Positions 43,911-53,152 of a stretch of DNA of 64,000 nucleotides are shown here, piece by piece; positions within the stretch are counted from its first letter, which is position 1; every line of letters begins with the position of its first letter. A program made the position numbers and the translations under genes. Below the pieces are notes generated by a model. That model was not told the DNA's origin and made no database searches. It was given only the letters and a program-made list of their open reading frames with translations. The stretch spans positions 88,317-152,316 of the forward strand of contig CACLEJ010000004.1 in assembly GCA_902605865.1 (NCBI GenBank), written 5' to 3'. Source of the DNA: an uncultured Pelagibacteraceae bacterium (GTDB lineage: Bacteria > Pseudomonadota > Alphaproteobacteria > Pelagibacterales > Pelagibacteraceae).

Positions 43911-44354
43911 TTAGTAATTTTTTATGAAATCTAAAACTTCTGCAGCATGACCCGCTGCCTTAACGTTTCGCCATTCCTTAATAATTTTATTTTTCTCAAT
44001 AATAAAAGTGCTTCTTACTGTGCCCATAAATTCTCGACCCATAAATTTCTTTTTGGCCCAAGCTTTGTAAGCTTTTAAAGAAGTTTTGTCCTCGTCTGCT
44101 AATAGTTCAAATTTCAAGTTAAGTTTTTTACTCCATTTTTCATGACTTTCTAAACTATCTTTTGATATTCCAAAAATTGTGCATCCAAGTTTCTCAAATT
44201 TACTTAAAAGTTTATTAAAATCATTTGTTTCAATTGTACATCCACTTGTATTATCTTTCGGATAGAAATAGATGATGATAAATTTGGATTTTACTTTACT
44301 TAATTCAACAGTTTTACCTGAGGTAGATGATAATTTAAAATTTGGAGCTTTCAT
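43911..44354 (-). CDS. bcp: Thioredoxin-dependent peroxiredoxin (BCP/PrxQ)
   Basis: A 147-residue thiol peroxidase. The active-site stretch YFYPKDNTSGCTIETNDF has the peroxidatic Cys at residue 39. There is no Cys five residues later, where atypical 2-Cys members have the resolving residue, so it may depend on another cysteine (LGCTIFGIS) or an external thiol. AYKAWAKKKFMGREFMGTVRSTFII is characteristic of BCP. Confidence 0.9.
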   Translation of the reverse strand: MKAPNFKLSSTSGKTVELSKVKSKFIIIYFYPKDNTSGCTIETNDFNKLLSKFEKLGCTIFGISKDSLESHEKWSKKLNLKFELLADEDKTSLKAYKAWAKKKFMGREFMGTVRSTFIIEKNKIIKEWRNVKAAGHAAEVLDFIKNY

Positions 44355-44412
44355 TTAATAACCTTTGTTTAATTTATATAGTAATATTTTTAATTTAGTG
44401 TAATAAACATTT

Positions 44413-44799
44413 ATGACAATTAAATCAGCATCAACTTTAGTCGCAGAAGCTTTAAAGGAAATTAAAACAATATCACCTGAGGAAGCTCTAGAAAAATTAA
44501 ATAATGATACATGTAACCTTATCGATATCAGGGATGTAAGAGAATTAGAAAGATTAGGAAGAATAGAAAAGTCTTCTCACATACCAAGAGGAATGTTGGA
44601 ATTTTGGATGGATCCAGATAGTCAATATTTTAAAGATGGTAAAATCGATATGAATAAGGAAATGGTTCTTTTTTGTGCTGGCGGTCTAAGATCAGCATTA
44701 GCAACAAAAACTTTACAAAGTATGGGTTTTAAAAATATTTGCCATGTAGATGGCGGTTTTGGATCAATGCAAAATTCAGGTTTTAAAGTAGTAAAGTAA
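44413..44799 (+). CDS. Rhodanese-like domain protein
   Basis: A 128-residue single-domain sulfurtransferase-like protein. CNLIDIRDVRELERLGRIEKSSHIPRGMLEFW is the rhodanese entry region and VLFCAGGLRSALATKTLQSMGF carries the active-site Cys loop, so it can hold a persulfide. It may transfer sulfane sulfur; it is not adjacent to the SQR genes. Confidence 0.85.
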   Translation: MTIKSASTLVAEALKEIKTISPEEALEKLNNDTCNLIDIRDVRELERLGRIEKSSHIPRGMLEFWMDPDSQYFKDGKIDMNKEMVLFCAGGLRSALATKTLQSMGFKNICHVDGGFGSMQNSGFKVVK

Positions 44800-44807
44800 T
44801 TTAGCTC

Positions 44808-45281
44808 TTAATCTAACAAATTAATTCTTTTAGCGTAGAACATTCTTATTATCCAATAAATAACTAAACCTAAGGGACCGATAAAATAAGTTATTATTAT
44901 TGGAATGAAGACTATATATCTAGACATATATAATTTGTGACTATCTTTCATGATCCAAGCTCCACAAAATAAATTAATTGCTAAAAAATGTGTCCAAAAC
45001 ATAATCAGAAAAGCTTCAGTTTCAAAAAGATTTCTCAAGTCATACAGACCAAGGTACAACGTAAAATTATAATCAAAATCATATCCAGAAATGTAGAAAT
45101 AATAACCTAGATAAACATAGACAGCTGTTAAAATTAAAAAAGGAAACACAGAAGTAACCAATAATCCACAAATTTTTGACTGTGGAAAAATAATCAGTAT
45201 TAACCAGAAAGGTATTACACCTATATTTAACCACAAATAAATCATCTCTATAGTGAAAAAAGCTGCTATTTGTTCAATCAT
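44808..45281 (-). CDS. ABA4-like (DUF4281) membrane protein
   Basis: A 157-residue protein with about four membrane helices: LWLNIGVIPFWLILIIFP, a second helix, FLIMFWTHFLAINLFCGAWIMKDS and the ending ITYFIGPLGLVIYWIIRM. The W(I/L)xKD(S/A) and YFxGPLGLxxY patterns are those of the ABA4/DUF4281 family, first known from plant neoxanthin synthesis. Function in bacteria is not established. It is a single gene between the rhodanese and recX genes. Confidence 0.6.
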   Translation of the reverse strand: MIEQIAAFFTIEMIYLWLNIGVIPFWLILIIFPQSKICGLLVTSVFPFLILTAVYVYLGYYFYISGYDFDYNFTLYLGLYDLRNLFETEAFLIMFWTHFLAINLFCGAWIMKDSHKLYMSRYIVFIPIIITYFIGPLGLVIYWIIRMFYAKRINLLD

Positions 45282-45310
45282 AATATTTTTATATTATATT
45301 AAATAAAATA

Positions 45311-45874
45311 ATGATTCCCATAAAAAATAAAAAAAAGACATTAGAAGTAACCGTGGATGAGATGACGAATTTTGCACTTAATTATGTAGAAAAATTTGCA
45401 CCTTCTAAACAACAGTTAAGAACATATCTACTAAAAAAATATTTAACATCAAGAACACCGAATATAAAAAAAAATGATGTTTCTAATCTCATAGATATTG
45501 TTCTTGAGGATTTAGAGAAATCAAAGTTTATAAACGATAAATTTTATTCAGAGTCAAAAGCAAAAAGTTTAATTCAAAGAGGATCATCCATAAATAAAAT
45601 AAGAAATTACTTAATGAATAAAGGTGTAGGTGAAAAATATATTAAAAATACAATTGAACAAATAAAAGATAAGAATGAAGATCAGGATTTTTTTTCAGCC
45701 ATAAAAATTTGTAAAAAGAAAAGAATTGGACCATCAAGGCAAGAGGATAATCGACCTTTGTTTTATAAAAAGGATATAGGAGTATTAGCGCGTTCAGGTT
45801 TTGATTTTGAAGTTTCAAGAAGAGTTATGGATCTTGAAAAAGATGAATATTTGAAAATAATTAATCTTCTTTAG
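45311..45874 (+). CDS. recX: Regulatory protein RecX
   Basis: A 187-residue protein of three-helix repeats: ALNYVEKFAPSKQQLRTYLLKKY, FINDKFYSESKAKSLIQRGSSINKIRNYLMNKGV and VLARSGFDFEVSRRVMDLEKDEY. This is the RecX pattern; the protein modulates RecA filaments. recA is not adjacent. It diverges from the ABA4-like gene with a 29-base gap. Confidence 0.8.
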   Translation: MIPIKNKKKTLEVTVDEMTNFALNYVEKFAPSKQQLRTYLLKKYLTSRTPNIKKNDVSNLIDIVLEDLEKSKFINDKFYSESKAKSLIQRGSSINKIRNYLMNKGVGEKYIKNTIEQIKDKNEDQDFFSAIKICKKKRIGPSRQEDNRPLFYKKDIGVLARSGFDFEVSRRVMDLEKDEYLKIINLL

Positions 45875-46007
45875 TTTTTTTATTTTTTTCTTCCAAATAA
45901 TATTGAATTTTATTTCTTATATAGTTTTTAACCATCACAAATACAATTAAACCAAATATTGATACAGATACGATTATAATTAAAATTATTCTTAATTGTT
46001 CGCTCAT
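45861..46007 (-). CDS. Small single-helix membrane protein (48 aa)
   Basis: Too short for the ORF track. It reads MSEQLRIILIIVSVSIFGLIVF followed by a charged tail (EEKNKKTKED): one transmembrane helix and a helical cytosolic tail. Its ATG overlaps the cysQ stop (TAATG), which suggests translational coupling, and its end overlaps the recX 3' end by 14 bases on the opposite strand. Family unknown. Confidence 0.5.
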   Translation of the reverse strand: MSEQLRIILIIIVSVSIFGLIVFVMVKNYIRNKIQYYLEEKNKKTKED

Positions 46008-46783
46008 TATAAATTTTTACTTCTCTTTAAAATTATACTTGGGTTTTTAAAATCTTTTTTACCATACGTAATTTCATTACCATTAAAATCTGTTACTATT
46101 CCGCCTGCGTTTTCAAGTATAGCATGTCCTGCAGCAATATCCCATTCGCAAGCCCTTGGCTCAGCAACATAGCCATCAAATTCCCCTGTAGCTATTACAC
46201 AAAATTTAAGAGAGCTCTTCATTCGAACGTGTTGCGTAACTCCTAAATCTTTATGTATTTTTTCAATTTCTGGTTTAAGTTTATTTGAATATGAAACTAC
46301 TTTTATTGAACCTTTAGGAGTAGTTTTCTTACAGTCTAACTTTATAGTTTTGTTTGAAGTAAATTCATATGATTGATCTTTTCCAAAACTATAAAACATC
46401 CTTTTTTTTGCAGGTACATTAATTAAACCGGCAATAGCTTTTCCATTTAATATTAATCCAGCATTAATTGTAAATTCTTCACCATCATTTATATAGTCGT
46501 ATGTTCCGTCAATCGGATCAACTAGCCAGAAGTTTTTTAAATTAGTCTTAGATTTATTGTGTGAAGTTTCCTCGGAAACAACAGGGATATCTGGTGTCAA
46601 CTCAAGTAATTTTTTTGTGATAATTTTATTTACCTCAAGATCTCCATTGCTGACAGGTGTATTGTCCGATTTGATTTCCTTATTTAAACCTTCATTTCTT
46701 AGTTTTATTGAAACTTCTCCAGCTTCTAAAAAAGTATCGATTAGACTCTGCACAACGTTTGTTATTTTAGCATCATCAATCAT
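46007..46783 (-). CDS. cysQ: 3'(2'),5'-bisphosphate nucleotidase CysQ / inositol monophosphatase family
   Basis: A 258-residue magnesium-dependent phosphatase. Metal-site motifs: SEET (about residue 65), WLVDPIDGTYDYI and CEWDIAAGHAILENAGG. The pattern fits CysQ, which hydrolyses 3'-phosphoadenosine 5'-phosphate from sulfate activation, though other inositol-monophosphatase members are similar. I prefer the start at 46783 (MIDDAKI), overlapping the DUF3553 gene by 8 bases, over 46804. Confidence 0.8.
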   Translation of the reverse strand: MIDDAKITNVVQSLIDTFLEAGEVSIKLRNEGLNKEIKSDNTPVSNGDLEVNKIITKKLLELTPDIPVVSEETSHNKSKTNLKNFWLVDPIDGTYDYINDGEEFTINAGLILNGKAIAGLINVPAKKRMFYSFGKDQSYEFTSNKTIKLDCKKTTPKGSIKVVSYSNKLKPEIEKIHKDLGVTQHVRMKSSLKFCVIATGEFDGYVAEPRACEWDIAAGHAILENAGGIVTDFNGNEITYGKKDFKNPSIILKRSKNL

Positions 46784-46949
46784 TACTAATTCTTTCAAGT
46801 TCAATATTATTTGCGTTTATTACTTTTTTTCCGACATTTTGGAAATTAACAGTTACTTTGTCATTAATTATTGACTGGACTTGACCAATTCCCCAACCCT
46901 TATTTGCTGGATTAATAACTTTGTCACCTGGCTCAAAATCTAAAATCAT
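46776..46949 (-). CDS. DUF3553 family protein (57 aa)
   Basis: Just below the ORF track limit. Translation begins [24 protein letters not shown] and continues with [21 protein letters not shown]. The GDxVxNPxxxxWGxGQVQS and VTVNFxxxGKK pattern is the DUF3553 family of small alphaproteobacterial proteins of unknown function, resembling a CarD/KOW-like beta-barrel. Its stop overlaps the cysQ start by 8 bases. Confidence 0.75.
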   Translation of the reverse strand: MILDFEPGDKVINPANKGWGIGQVQSIINDKVTVNFQNVGKKVINANNIELERISND

Positions 46950-46990
46950 TTAATTTAACTTATAATAGAAATAAGTATAAATACCATCAA

Positions 46991-48109
46991 ATGAATTTAC
47001 AAACTAACTCATTAGGATTTTATAAAAAACCATCAGAAACAACTGTTGTAGTTGCCATGTCAGGGGGCGTTGACTCATCTACAGTGGCAGGAATGATGAA
47101 ACAAGAAGGCTATAAAGTTATTGGAATTACTTTGAAATTATATAACGATGGCAAAGAAGTTGCTGCTTCAAAACAATGCTGTTCTGGTCAAGATATTATG
47201 GATGCAAAAAGAGTTGCACATAAGTTAGATATTGAACATAAGATTTTATATTACCAAGATAAGTTTAAACAAGGTGTTATCGATAACTTCGTTGAAAGTT
47301 ATTTAAAGGGCGAAACACCAATACCATGTGTACAATGTAATCAGACAGTTAAATTCAAAGATTTGTTTGAATTTTCAAAAGATTTAAATGCTGATGCGCT
47401 AATTACAGGTCACTATGTAAAAAGTTTAACAGAGAATAATTTAACTAATATGTATAGAGCTATTGATGAGAATCGAGATCAAAGTTATTTTTTATTTAAT
47501 ACAACAAGAGAGCAATTAAATTATATTAGATTTCCACTAGGTGGACTTCTTAAAGGCAAAACGAGAGAAATTGCAAAAAATCTGAATTTGAATGTTGCTG
47601 ATAAACCAGATAGTCAAGATATATGCTTTGTACCCAATGGAGATTATGCCTCAGTAATAAAAAAATTTAAACCAGAGTCGTACAAAAAAGGAAATATAAA
47701 AAATTTGGATGGTAAAGTTGTGGGAGTACATGATGGAATAGTTAATTTTACTATTGGACAAAGAAAAGGTATTAAAGTTTCAAACGAAGAACCATTTTAT
47801 GTAATAAAAATCGATGCCAACAAAAATGAAATATTTATTGGTCCGAAAGAAGAATTATCAAAAACAAGTATTAATTTAAGAGATTTAAATTTATTAGTTG
47901 AAAGAGAAGAGTTTAGTGAGAATATTTTAGTAAAAGTTAGATCGACTGGAAAACTTTTAGATGCAAAAATACATATTCAAAATGAAAATTCTGCAAATGT
48001 TGATTTATTAAATCCCGAATATGGTATTTCACCTGGTCAAGCTTGTGTATTTTACAAGAAAGACCAATTTGGTCATAAAGTTTTAGGTGGTGGTTGGATT
48101 AAAGATTAA
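46991..48109 (+). CDS. mnmA: tRNA-specific 2-thiouridylase MnmA
   Basis: A 372-residue tRNA modification enzyme making 2-thiouridine at position 34. It has the PP-loop [13 protein letters not shown], catalytic Cys in [15 protein letters not shown], the second Cys in [16 protein letters not shown], and [10 protein letters not shown] with a C-terminal barrel ending SPGQACVFY. Sulfur is delivered as persulfide. Monocistronic, divergent from the DUF3553 gene by 41 bases. Confidence 0.95.
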   Translation: MNLQTNSLGFYKKPSETTVVVAMSGGVDSSTVAGMMKQEGYKVIGITLKLYNDGKEVAASKQCCSGQDIMDAKRVAHKLDIEHKILYYQDKFKQGVIDNFVESYLKGETPIPCVQCNQTVKFKDLFEFSKDLNADALITGHYVKSLTENNLTNMYRAIDENRDQSYFLFNTTREQLNYIRFPLGGLLKGKTREIAKNLNLNVADKPDSQDICFVPNGDYASVIKKFKPESYKKGNIKNLDGKVVGVHDGIVNFTIGQRKGIKVSNEEPFYVIKIDANKNEIFIGPKEELSKTSINLRDLNLLVEREEFSENILVKVRSTGKLLDAKIHIQNENSANVDLLNPEYGISPGQACVFYKKDQFGHKVLGGGWIKD

Positions 48110-48115
48110 AAATTT

Positions 48116-48199
48116 CTATTTCTTTTTATTTTTTTTTCTAGCTCTTCTCTTTTTTGAGCCCATTTTTCTTCGGCCTCTATGCTTTTTTGGGTATCCCAT
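48116..48199 (-). CDS. Very small, highly basic protein (27 aa), candidate
   Basis: Reads MGYPKKHRGRRKMGSKKRRARKKNKKK: 17 of 27 residues are Lys, Arg or His and there is no acidic residue. A perfect aaggag lies 3 bases before the ATG. The composition suggests a nucleic-acid or ribosome-associated peptide. It sits between mnmA (convergent) and the start of the gene at 48275. No family recognised; a chance ORF is possible. Confidence 0.4.
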   Translation of the reverse strand: MGYPKKHRGRRKMGSKKRRARKKNKKK

Positions 48200-48274
48200 A
48201 ATCTCCTTAATTTTACTATTTTATTGACTTATTTGGTGGATATAGCATTGTCCTAACTACATATCAAATTTTTT

Positions 48275-49450
48275 ATGGACTATTCCTTTAAAACTTTTTT
48301 AAAGCATACTGCTAAAGATTTTCATAACCAATCAGTAAATCCACCAGTTGTGAGAGCATCTACTATAATTTTTAAATCTATGCAAGATTTAAGAAGAACT
48401 CAAAGAATGGCTTTAAAGAAACCATTAGGAGGACATCATGACTATGGCAGAAAAGGTACATCAACAACTTTCATATTACAAAAAATACTCACAAAACTAG
48501 AAGAGTCTTACAATGTATTCTTAACACCAACTGGATTTGGTTCTGTTTTTCTTTCTATCTTCAGCGTGACTAGACCAGGAGATGAGATATTAATTTCAGA
48601 TCCTTTATACAATCCAACCAGAAATTTAAGCAAAAACTATCTTAAAGAGTTTGGTATCAAAACAAAATTTTATAACCCACATGACTTAAAGTCACTAGAA
48701 AAAAGTGTAACAAAAAAAACAAAATTAATTTATGTTGAGTGCCCAGGTAGTAATACCTTTGAGTTTCAGGATCTTTCTAAGATTATTTCTATTGCAAAAA
48801 AAAATAATATATTTACAGCAATTGATAACACATGGGCCACTCCTTACTTTTTAAAACCTATTAAATTAGGATTTGACATGTCTATTGTATCAGCAACAAA
48901 ATATTATTCAGGCCATTCTGATGTAATGGGTGGTAGCTTAGCAGTTAATAAAAAAGTTTATAAACATGTAAAAAAAGCAGATGATATTTTAGGATTGAGA
49001 CTTGGACCAGACGATGCTTACTTAATTACAAGAGGTTTGAGAACTTTGGATATAAGATTAGATAAACACGAGTCTAATGCTAAAAAAGTTTGCGAGTTCC
49101 TTTCAAAAAGTAAAAAAGTAAAACTTTTATACCCTTATAAAAAGAGTTCATTTAATTTTAAAATGTGGAAAAAATATTATTCAGGGTCTTCAGGTCTTAT
49201 GGGTTTAATCATAAAATCAAAAAGTAGAAAATCAGTTTTAAAGTTTGTAAATTCATTAAAATTGTTTGGTCATGGATATAGTTGGGGAGGCTTTGAAAGT
49301 TTAGCATTGCTGCAAAGTGATATTGAGATGGGAGATAGAAAATTCCTTAATTTAAACAAAAACGAACACTTAGTAAGATTACATATAGGACTAGAAGACC
49401 CAAAAGATTTAATTGCAGATATCAGAAAAAGCCTTATGCTCATTAAATGA
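48275..49450 (+). CDS. metC: Cystathionine beta-lyase / Cys-Met metabolism PLP enzyme
   Basis: A 391-residue PLP enzyme. HDYGRKGTSTTFILQKILTKLE, FLTPTGFGSVFLSIFSVTRPGDEILISDPLY, DNTWATPYFLKPIKLGFDMSIVSATKYYSGHSDVMGGSLAV (PLP Lys in SATKY) and WGGFESLALL match MetC of proteobacteria. It cleaves cystathionine to homocysteine, pyruvate and ammonium; cysteine desulfhydration releasing sulfide is a common side activity. It overlaps the MFS gene by 4 bases (ATGA). Confidence 0.87.
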   Translation: MDYSFKTFLKHTAKDFHNQSVNPPVVRASTIIFKSMQDLRRTQRMALKKPLGGHHDYGRKGTSTTFILQKILTKLEESYNVFLTPTGFGSVFLSIFSVTRPGDEILISDPLYNPTRNLSKNYLKEFGIKTKFYNPHDLKSLEKSVTKKTKLIYVECPGSNTFEFQDLSKIISIAKKNNIFTAIDNTWATPYFLKPIKLGFDMSIVSATKYYSGHSDVMGGSLAVNKKVYKHVKKADDILGLRLGPDDAYLITRGLRTLDIRLDKHESNAKKVCEFLSKSKKVKLLYPYKKSSFNFKMWKKYYSGSSGLMGLIIKSKSRKSVLKFVNSLKLFGHGYSWGGFESLALLQSDIEMGDRKFLNLNKNEHLVRLHIGLEDPKDLIADIRKSLMLIK

Positions 49451-50670
49451 GCGCAGAAAAATTTTTTACTAGTAAAAAAGCCCTAATCACACTTGTGGCA
49501 GCATCATTAACAGTTATTTTTGCAATGGGTATTAGGCAAACATTTGGTCTTTTTTTTTTTGATTTCAATGCAGATCTAAATATTTCTATTTCACATTTTG
49601 GTTTTGTAATTGGGTTGCAGCTTTTAATGTGGGGGGTTTTTAGCCCAGTTTTTGGTTTCATCACTGATAAATACGGAGGAGCAACAGCTATTTTTGTTGG
49701 TTTTTTATTTTTTTTAGCGGGGCTATTACTTTTTTACTCAGGTCTTAACACGGGGCACTATTTTACACTTACAATTGGGGTGTTAATAGGTATTGGACTA
49801 GGTGGTACCGCTATTAGTATTCCTGTATCTGTTGTAGCTAAACATTTTCCAGCTTCCAATAGAACAATCGCTACAGGCATTGTTACTTGCGCAGGATCTT
49901 TTGGTTTTTTTGTTTCACCTTTATTGGTTAGATATTCTCTAATTGAAATGGGTTGGGAAATTACCATCTTATACTTTTGCTTTCTTTTAGGAATTGGATT
50001 AATTGTTGCTTTATTTGTCAATACACCCAAAGTTCCTGTAGGTAGTAGTAATCTAGATAATAATCAAACAGCAACGGAAGCTCTTAAAGAAGCTTTTGGA
50101 AATAAAAGCTTTATTTTTTTAACTCTTGGATTTTTTGTTTGTGGTTGGCACATTGCTTTAGTTGCAACACATATCCCAACTTATATGATGGATAGAGGTT
50201 TGCCTGATTGGACGGCAGCAATGATTTTGGCATTAGTAGGTGTTTTTAATATGATAGGAACAATTGGGGCAGGATTTTTGGCCACTAGGTATAGTAAAAA
50301 AAAAGTACTAAGTGCGATCTATTTTTTAAGAGGTGTATCATTAATTTATTTTATATTTTTACCGCCTAGCGTATTTAATTGTGTTGTCTTTGGAGTTACT
50401 TTTGGCCTTCTATGGCTTTCTACAGTACCTCCAACAAATGGAATAGTTGGGCATATATTTGGAACAAAACATCTAGGCCTTTTATATGGTATAGTTTTTG
50501 TTAGTCATCAAGTTGGATCTTTTCTTGGAGCATATCTAGGGGGAGTTTTTTATGAGATGCATGGTAATTTTGATTATGCCTGGTACGCATCTATCGCATT
50601 ATCAATTTTTGCAGGTGTGATACACTTACCTATTATAGAGAAAACAATTGAAAGAGTTCAGCCAGCATAA
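49447..50670 (+). CDS. MFS transporter
   Basis: A 407-residue 12-helix carrier: GIRQTFGLFFFDFNADLNISISHFGFVIGLQLLMWGVFSPVFGFITDKYGG contains helix 1 to the basic 2-3 loop. It resembles monocarboxylate/oxalate-formate type MFS proteins (GVFGLLWLSTVPPTNGIVGHIFGTKHLGLLYGIVFVSHQVGSFLGAYLGG). Being coupled to metC, it may move a product or substrate of amino-acid breakdown such as a keto acid; this is inference. Confidence 0.8.
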   Translation: MSAEKFFTSKKALITLVAASLTVIFAMGIRQTFGLFFFDFNADLNISISHFGFVIGLQLLMWGVFSPVFGFITDKYGGATAIFVGFLFFLAGLLLFYSGLNTGHYFTLTIGVLIGIGLGGTAISIPVSVVAKHFPASNRTIATGIVTCAGSFGFFVSPLLVRYSLIEMGWEITILYFCFLLGIGLIVALFVNTPKVPVGSSNLDNNQTATEALKEAFGNKSFIFLTLGFFVCGWHIALVATHIPTYMMDRGLPDWTAAMILALVGVFNMIGTIGAGFLATRYSKKKVLSAIYFLRGVSLIYFIFLPPSVFNCVVFGVTFGLLWLSTVPPTNGIVGHIFGTKHLGLLYGIVFVSHQVGSFLGAYLGGVFYEMHGNFDYAWYASIALSIFAGVIHLPIIEKTIERVQPA

Positions 50671-51862
50671 ATTTCATCATAATAAATATTTAGAAAAACT
50701 TTATCAGTCTAATAAGCCCCTTATTATCTATAAAGTTGATGGGGGGTATAATATTTATACGGATTTTTCAAAGAAGATAACCCTTAACAAAAATAATATT
50801 GCAAAATTTTTAGATAGCTTTTCTAAAAAAAAATACAGAAAAGAAACCGACTTATATGTGGGATTTTTTGGTTATGAGATTTTATGTAGTCTTTTAAATT
50901 TATCTCTAAAAAATCAAAAAAAAATGAATTTCTACAAAGGTATTTTTTATAAGCCTGAAACTTTAATCAAAATAAGAAACAAAATTATAATACATTCAAA
51001 TTTAAAAAAAGATGAATTCAAAGAAGTTTTTCAAAAAACTAAAATTCTTAGCCCTTTCAAACTAAATATAGAATTTAATAAATACCAAAAAATATTTAAT
51101 GAATTTTCTAGAAAAATTAGAGAAGGAGAAACTTATCAAATAAAAATATGTACAAAATATAAGAATAAATCGACTATAAATTCAGTAAATTTCTTTTGGA
51201 AACTAATGAAGATTAACTCATCGCCTGAGTCGTTTATGATCAGAGATAAAGATTACTCGATAGTTAGTTGTTCTCCCGAGACTTTAATCAATAGAGTTGG
51301 CAATTTTATTAATACTAAACCCATTGCTGGAACCTTAAAAAAAAATAAATATACAACAAAATCTAAAGCTCTCAAATTCTTTAGAAATAACAACAAAGAA
51401 ACTAAAGAGCATAATATGATTGTAGATCTTGAGAGAAATGATCTATCCAGAATATGCAAACCAGGTACAGTAAAAATTAAAAAACAAAAATATGTAGAAG
51501 AATATAAACACCTATATCACTACGTGACTAGTATTATTGGAAAATTAAATAGTAATATTTCAATTAAAGAAATAATCAAATCAATGATGCCAGGTGGATC
51601 TGTTATTGGTTGTCCTAAAATAAGAACATTAGAATTACTTAATTCGCAAGAAAAGGAAGATAGAAATATTTTTACTGGGAGTTTTGGGTATATAAAATTT
51701 AATGAAGATATGAGGTTTAATATAATTATTAGATCAATTTTAAATTTTAAAAATAGATCTGAAATATCTGCAGCCTCTGGAGTTGTGTTGGATAGTAATT
51801 CAAAGAAAGAATTCAATGAAAACTTTATTAAAGCAAAATCACTTTTAGAATTATTTAAATGA
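50648..51862 (+). CDS. pabB: Aminodeoxychorismate synthase component I (PabB)
   Basis: A 404-residue chorismate-utilising enzyme. REGETYQIKICTKYK, FMIRDKDYSIVSCSPETLI, KPIAGTLKKNKYT, EHNMIVDLERNDLSRICKPGTV and SVIGCPKIRTLELL are in family order. It forms 4-amino-4-deoxychorismate for folate with PabA. PIAGT is also seen in TrpE, but the following PabA and PabC genes decide. The only plausible start is TTG 50648, inside the MFS 3' end. It overlaps pabA as ATGA. Confidence 0.85.
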   Translation: MKEFSQHKFHHNKYLEKLYQSNKPLIIYKVDGGYNIYTDFSKKITLNKNNIAKFLDSFSKKKYRKETDLYVGFFGYEILCSLLNLSLKNQKKMNFYKGIFYKPETLIKIRNKIIIHSNLKKDEFKEVFQKTKILSPFKLNIEFNKYQKIFNEFSRKIREGETYQIKICTKYKNKSTINSVNFFWKLMKINSSPESFMIRDKDYSIVSCSPETLINRVGNFINTKPIAGTLKKNKYTTKSKALKFFRNNNKETKEHNMIVDLERNDLSRICKPGTVKIKKQKYVEEYKHLYHYVTSIIGKLNSNISIKEIIKSMMPGGSVIGCPKIRTLELLNSQEKEDRNIFTGSFGYIKFNEDMRFNIIIRSILNFKNRSEISAASGVVLDSNSKKEFNENFIKAKSLLELFK

Positions 51863-52416
51863 TTTATATTATTGATCATCAAGATTCATTTACTTGGAAT
51901 GTAGTTCATCAATTTTCTGAATTTGACGAAGTATATTGCTCAAATTACTATGATATAAATAAAAAATTATTGGATAAATCTAAAACAATAGTATTTTCTC
52001 CTGGACCAGGATCACCCAAAGATTACCCAACATCTATAAAGATTTATAATAAATACAAAGGAACAAAAAAAATTATTGGTATTTGTCTTGGTTATCAATT
52101 GATCTTACACAGCGAAAATGGAAAAATTATTCAACAAAAAAATATTTATCATGGTTTTCAATCGACTGTAAAAGTTACAAGCAATCATTCTATTTTTAAA
52201 AAAAATTCAATTTTTAAAGTTGGCAGGTATCACTCACTTAAGCTAAAAGAACCTTTTATAAATGAAAACTTTAATATCACTATGAGATGTACTAAATCTG
52301 ATGTAGCAATGGGTTTCGAGAATACTCAAGATGATGTATATGGATTTCAGTTTCACCCAGAATCTTTTTTGACAAATAATGGTAAAATACTTATTAAAAA
52401 AATCTTATCAGCGTAA
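51859..52416 (+). CDS. pabA: Aminodeoxychorismate synthase glutamine amidotransferase (PabA)
   Basis: A 185-residue class I amidotransferase. YIIDHQDSFTWNVVHQF, FSPGPGSPKDYP, the nucleophile Cys in GICLGYQLIL, and the His-Glu pair in YGFQFHPESFLT are all present. It supplies ammonia to PabB. Located between pabB and pabC, overlapping both. Confidence 0.88.
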   Translation: MIYIIDHQDSFTWNVVHQFSEFDEVYCSNYYDINKKLLDKSKTIVFSPGPGSPKDYPTSIKIYNKYKGTKKIIGICLGYQLILHSENGKIIQQKNIYHGFQSTVKVTSNHSIFKKNSIFKVGRYHSLKLKEPFINENFNITMRCTKSDVAMGFENTQDDVYGFQFHPESFLTNNGKILIKKILSA

Positions 52417-53149
52417 AAACTTTAAAGAAGTTGAGTTTGATGATCTATGGAACAAGGACGGAGTTTTTACAACAATGTGGATCTATAATAAGCCACCTAA
52501 AATTCTTTTTTTCAAAACACATATTGACAATTTAATAAAATCATTAAAGGCCTATAAGATCTATGAAAAAGGAATAAAAAGTATAATTTTAAAATTAATA
52601 AATGAAAATATAGATAAAACAAAATCTTACAATCATTTACTTAGAGTTGCTTTAAATAAAAAAACTATTTCAATATCACTTAGAGACAGGGTTAAACCTA
52701 AGCAAAAATTTGGTATTAAATTAGTCCACTATGAAAGAGTGAAACCTGAATATAAAAATTTAAAATACAAAAAAATACTAGGTTACTTATCGAAAATGAA
52801 TACCTCAAAAGAAGACATTGCATTATGTGTAAATGACAAAATATTTGAAACTGGAACTTCAAATTTATTATTTGTTAAAAAGAATAAAATTTATTCAGCA
52901 AAAAATAAATATTATAGAGGTACAAACCTTAAATTTTATGAAAAAAAATTTAATATTATTAAAAAAAATATTTATCTAAAAGAATTAAATCAATTTGATG
53001 AAATCTTGCTTGTTGGTTCTGGCAAAGGAGTAGTTTCCACAAGTTATATTGTAGATAACAATTGGAAGAGAAGGAAAAACAAAATATTTAATTCAATGTA
53101 CAAAACTTTTGAAAAAGAATTTAAAAAAGAAAAATATATTTTTAATTAA
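52379..53149 (+). CDS. pabC: Aminodeoxychorismate lyase (PabC), class IV PLP enzyme
   Basis: A 256-residue fold-type IV PLP enzyme. GVFTTMWIYNKPPKILFFKTHIDNLIKSLKAY (substrate entry), LKYKKILGYLSKMN (PLP lysine), and CVNDKIFETGTSNLLFVKKNKIYSAKNKYYRGTNLKFYEKKF follow the PabC pattern. It gives 4-aminobenzoate and pyruvate. ATG 52379 overlaps pabA by 38 bases; a shorter start cannot be excluded. The operon makes a complete pabB-pabA-pabC unit. Confidence 0.83.
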   Translation: MVKYLLKKSYQRKNFKEVEFDDLWNKDGVFTTMWIYNKPPKILFFKTHIDNLIKSLKAYKIYEKGIKSIILKLINENIDKTKSYNHLLRVALNKKTISISLRDRVKPKQKFGIKLVHYERVKPEYKNLKYKKILGYLSKMNTSKEDIALCVNDKIFETGTSNLLFVKKNKIYSAKNKYYRGTNLKFYEKKFNIIKKNIYLKELNQFDEILLVGSGKGVVSTSYIVDNNWKRRKNKIFNSMYKTFEKEFKKEKYIFN

Positions 53150-53152
53150 AAA

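Noticed and set aside
48200-48274. Possible SAM-type riboswitch in front of metC
   Set aside because: The gap before 48275 is short and shows none of the conserved SAM-riboswitch blocks I know.
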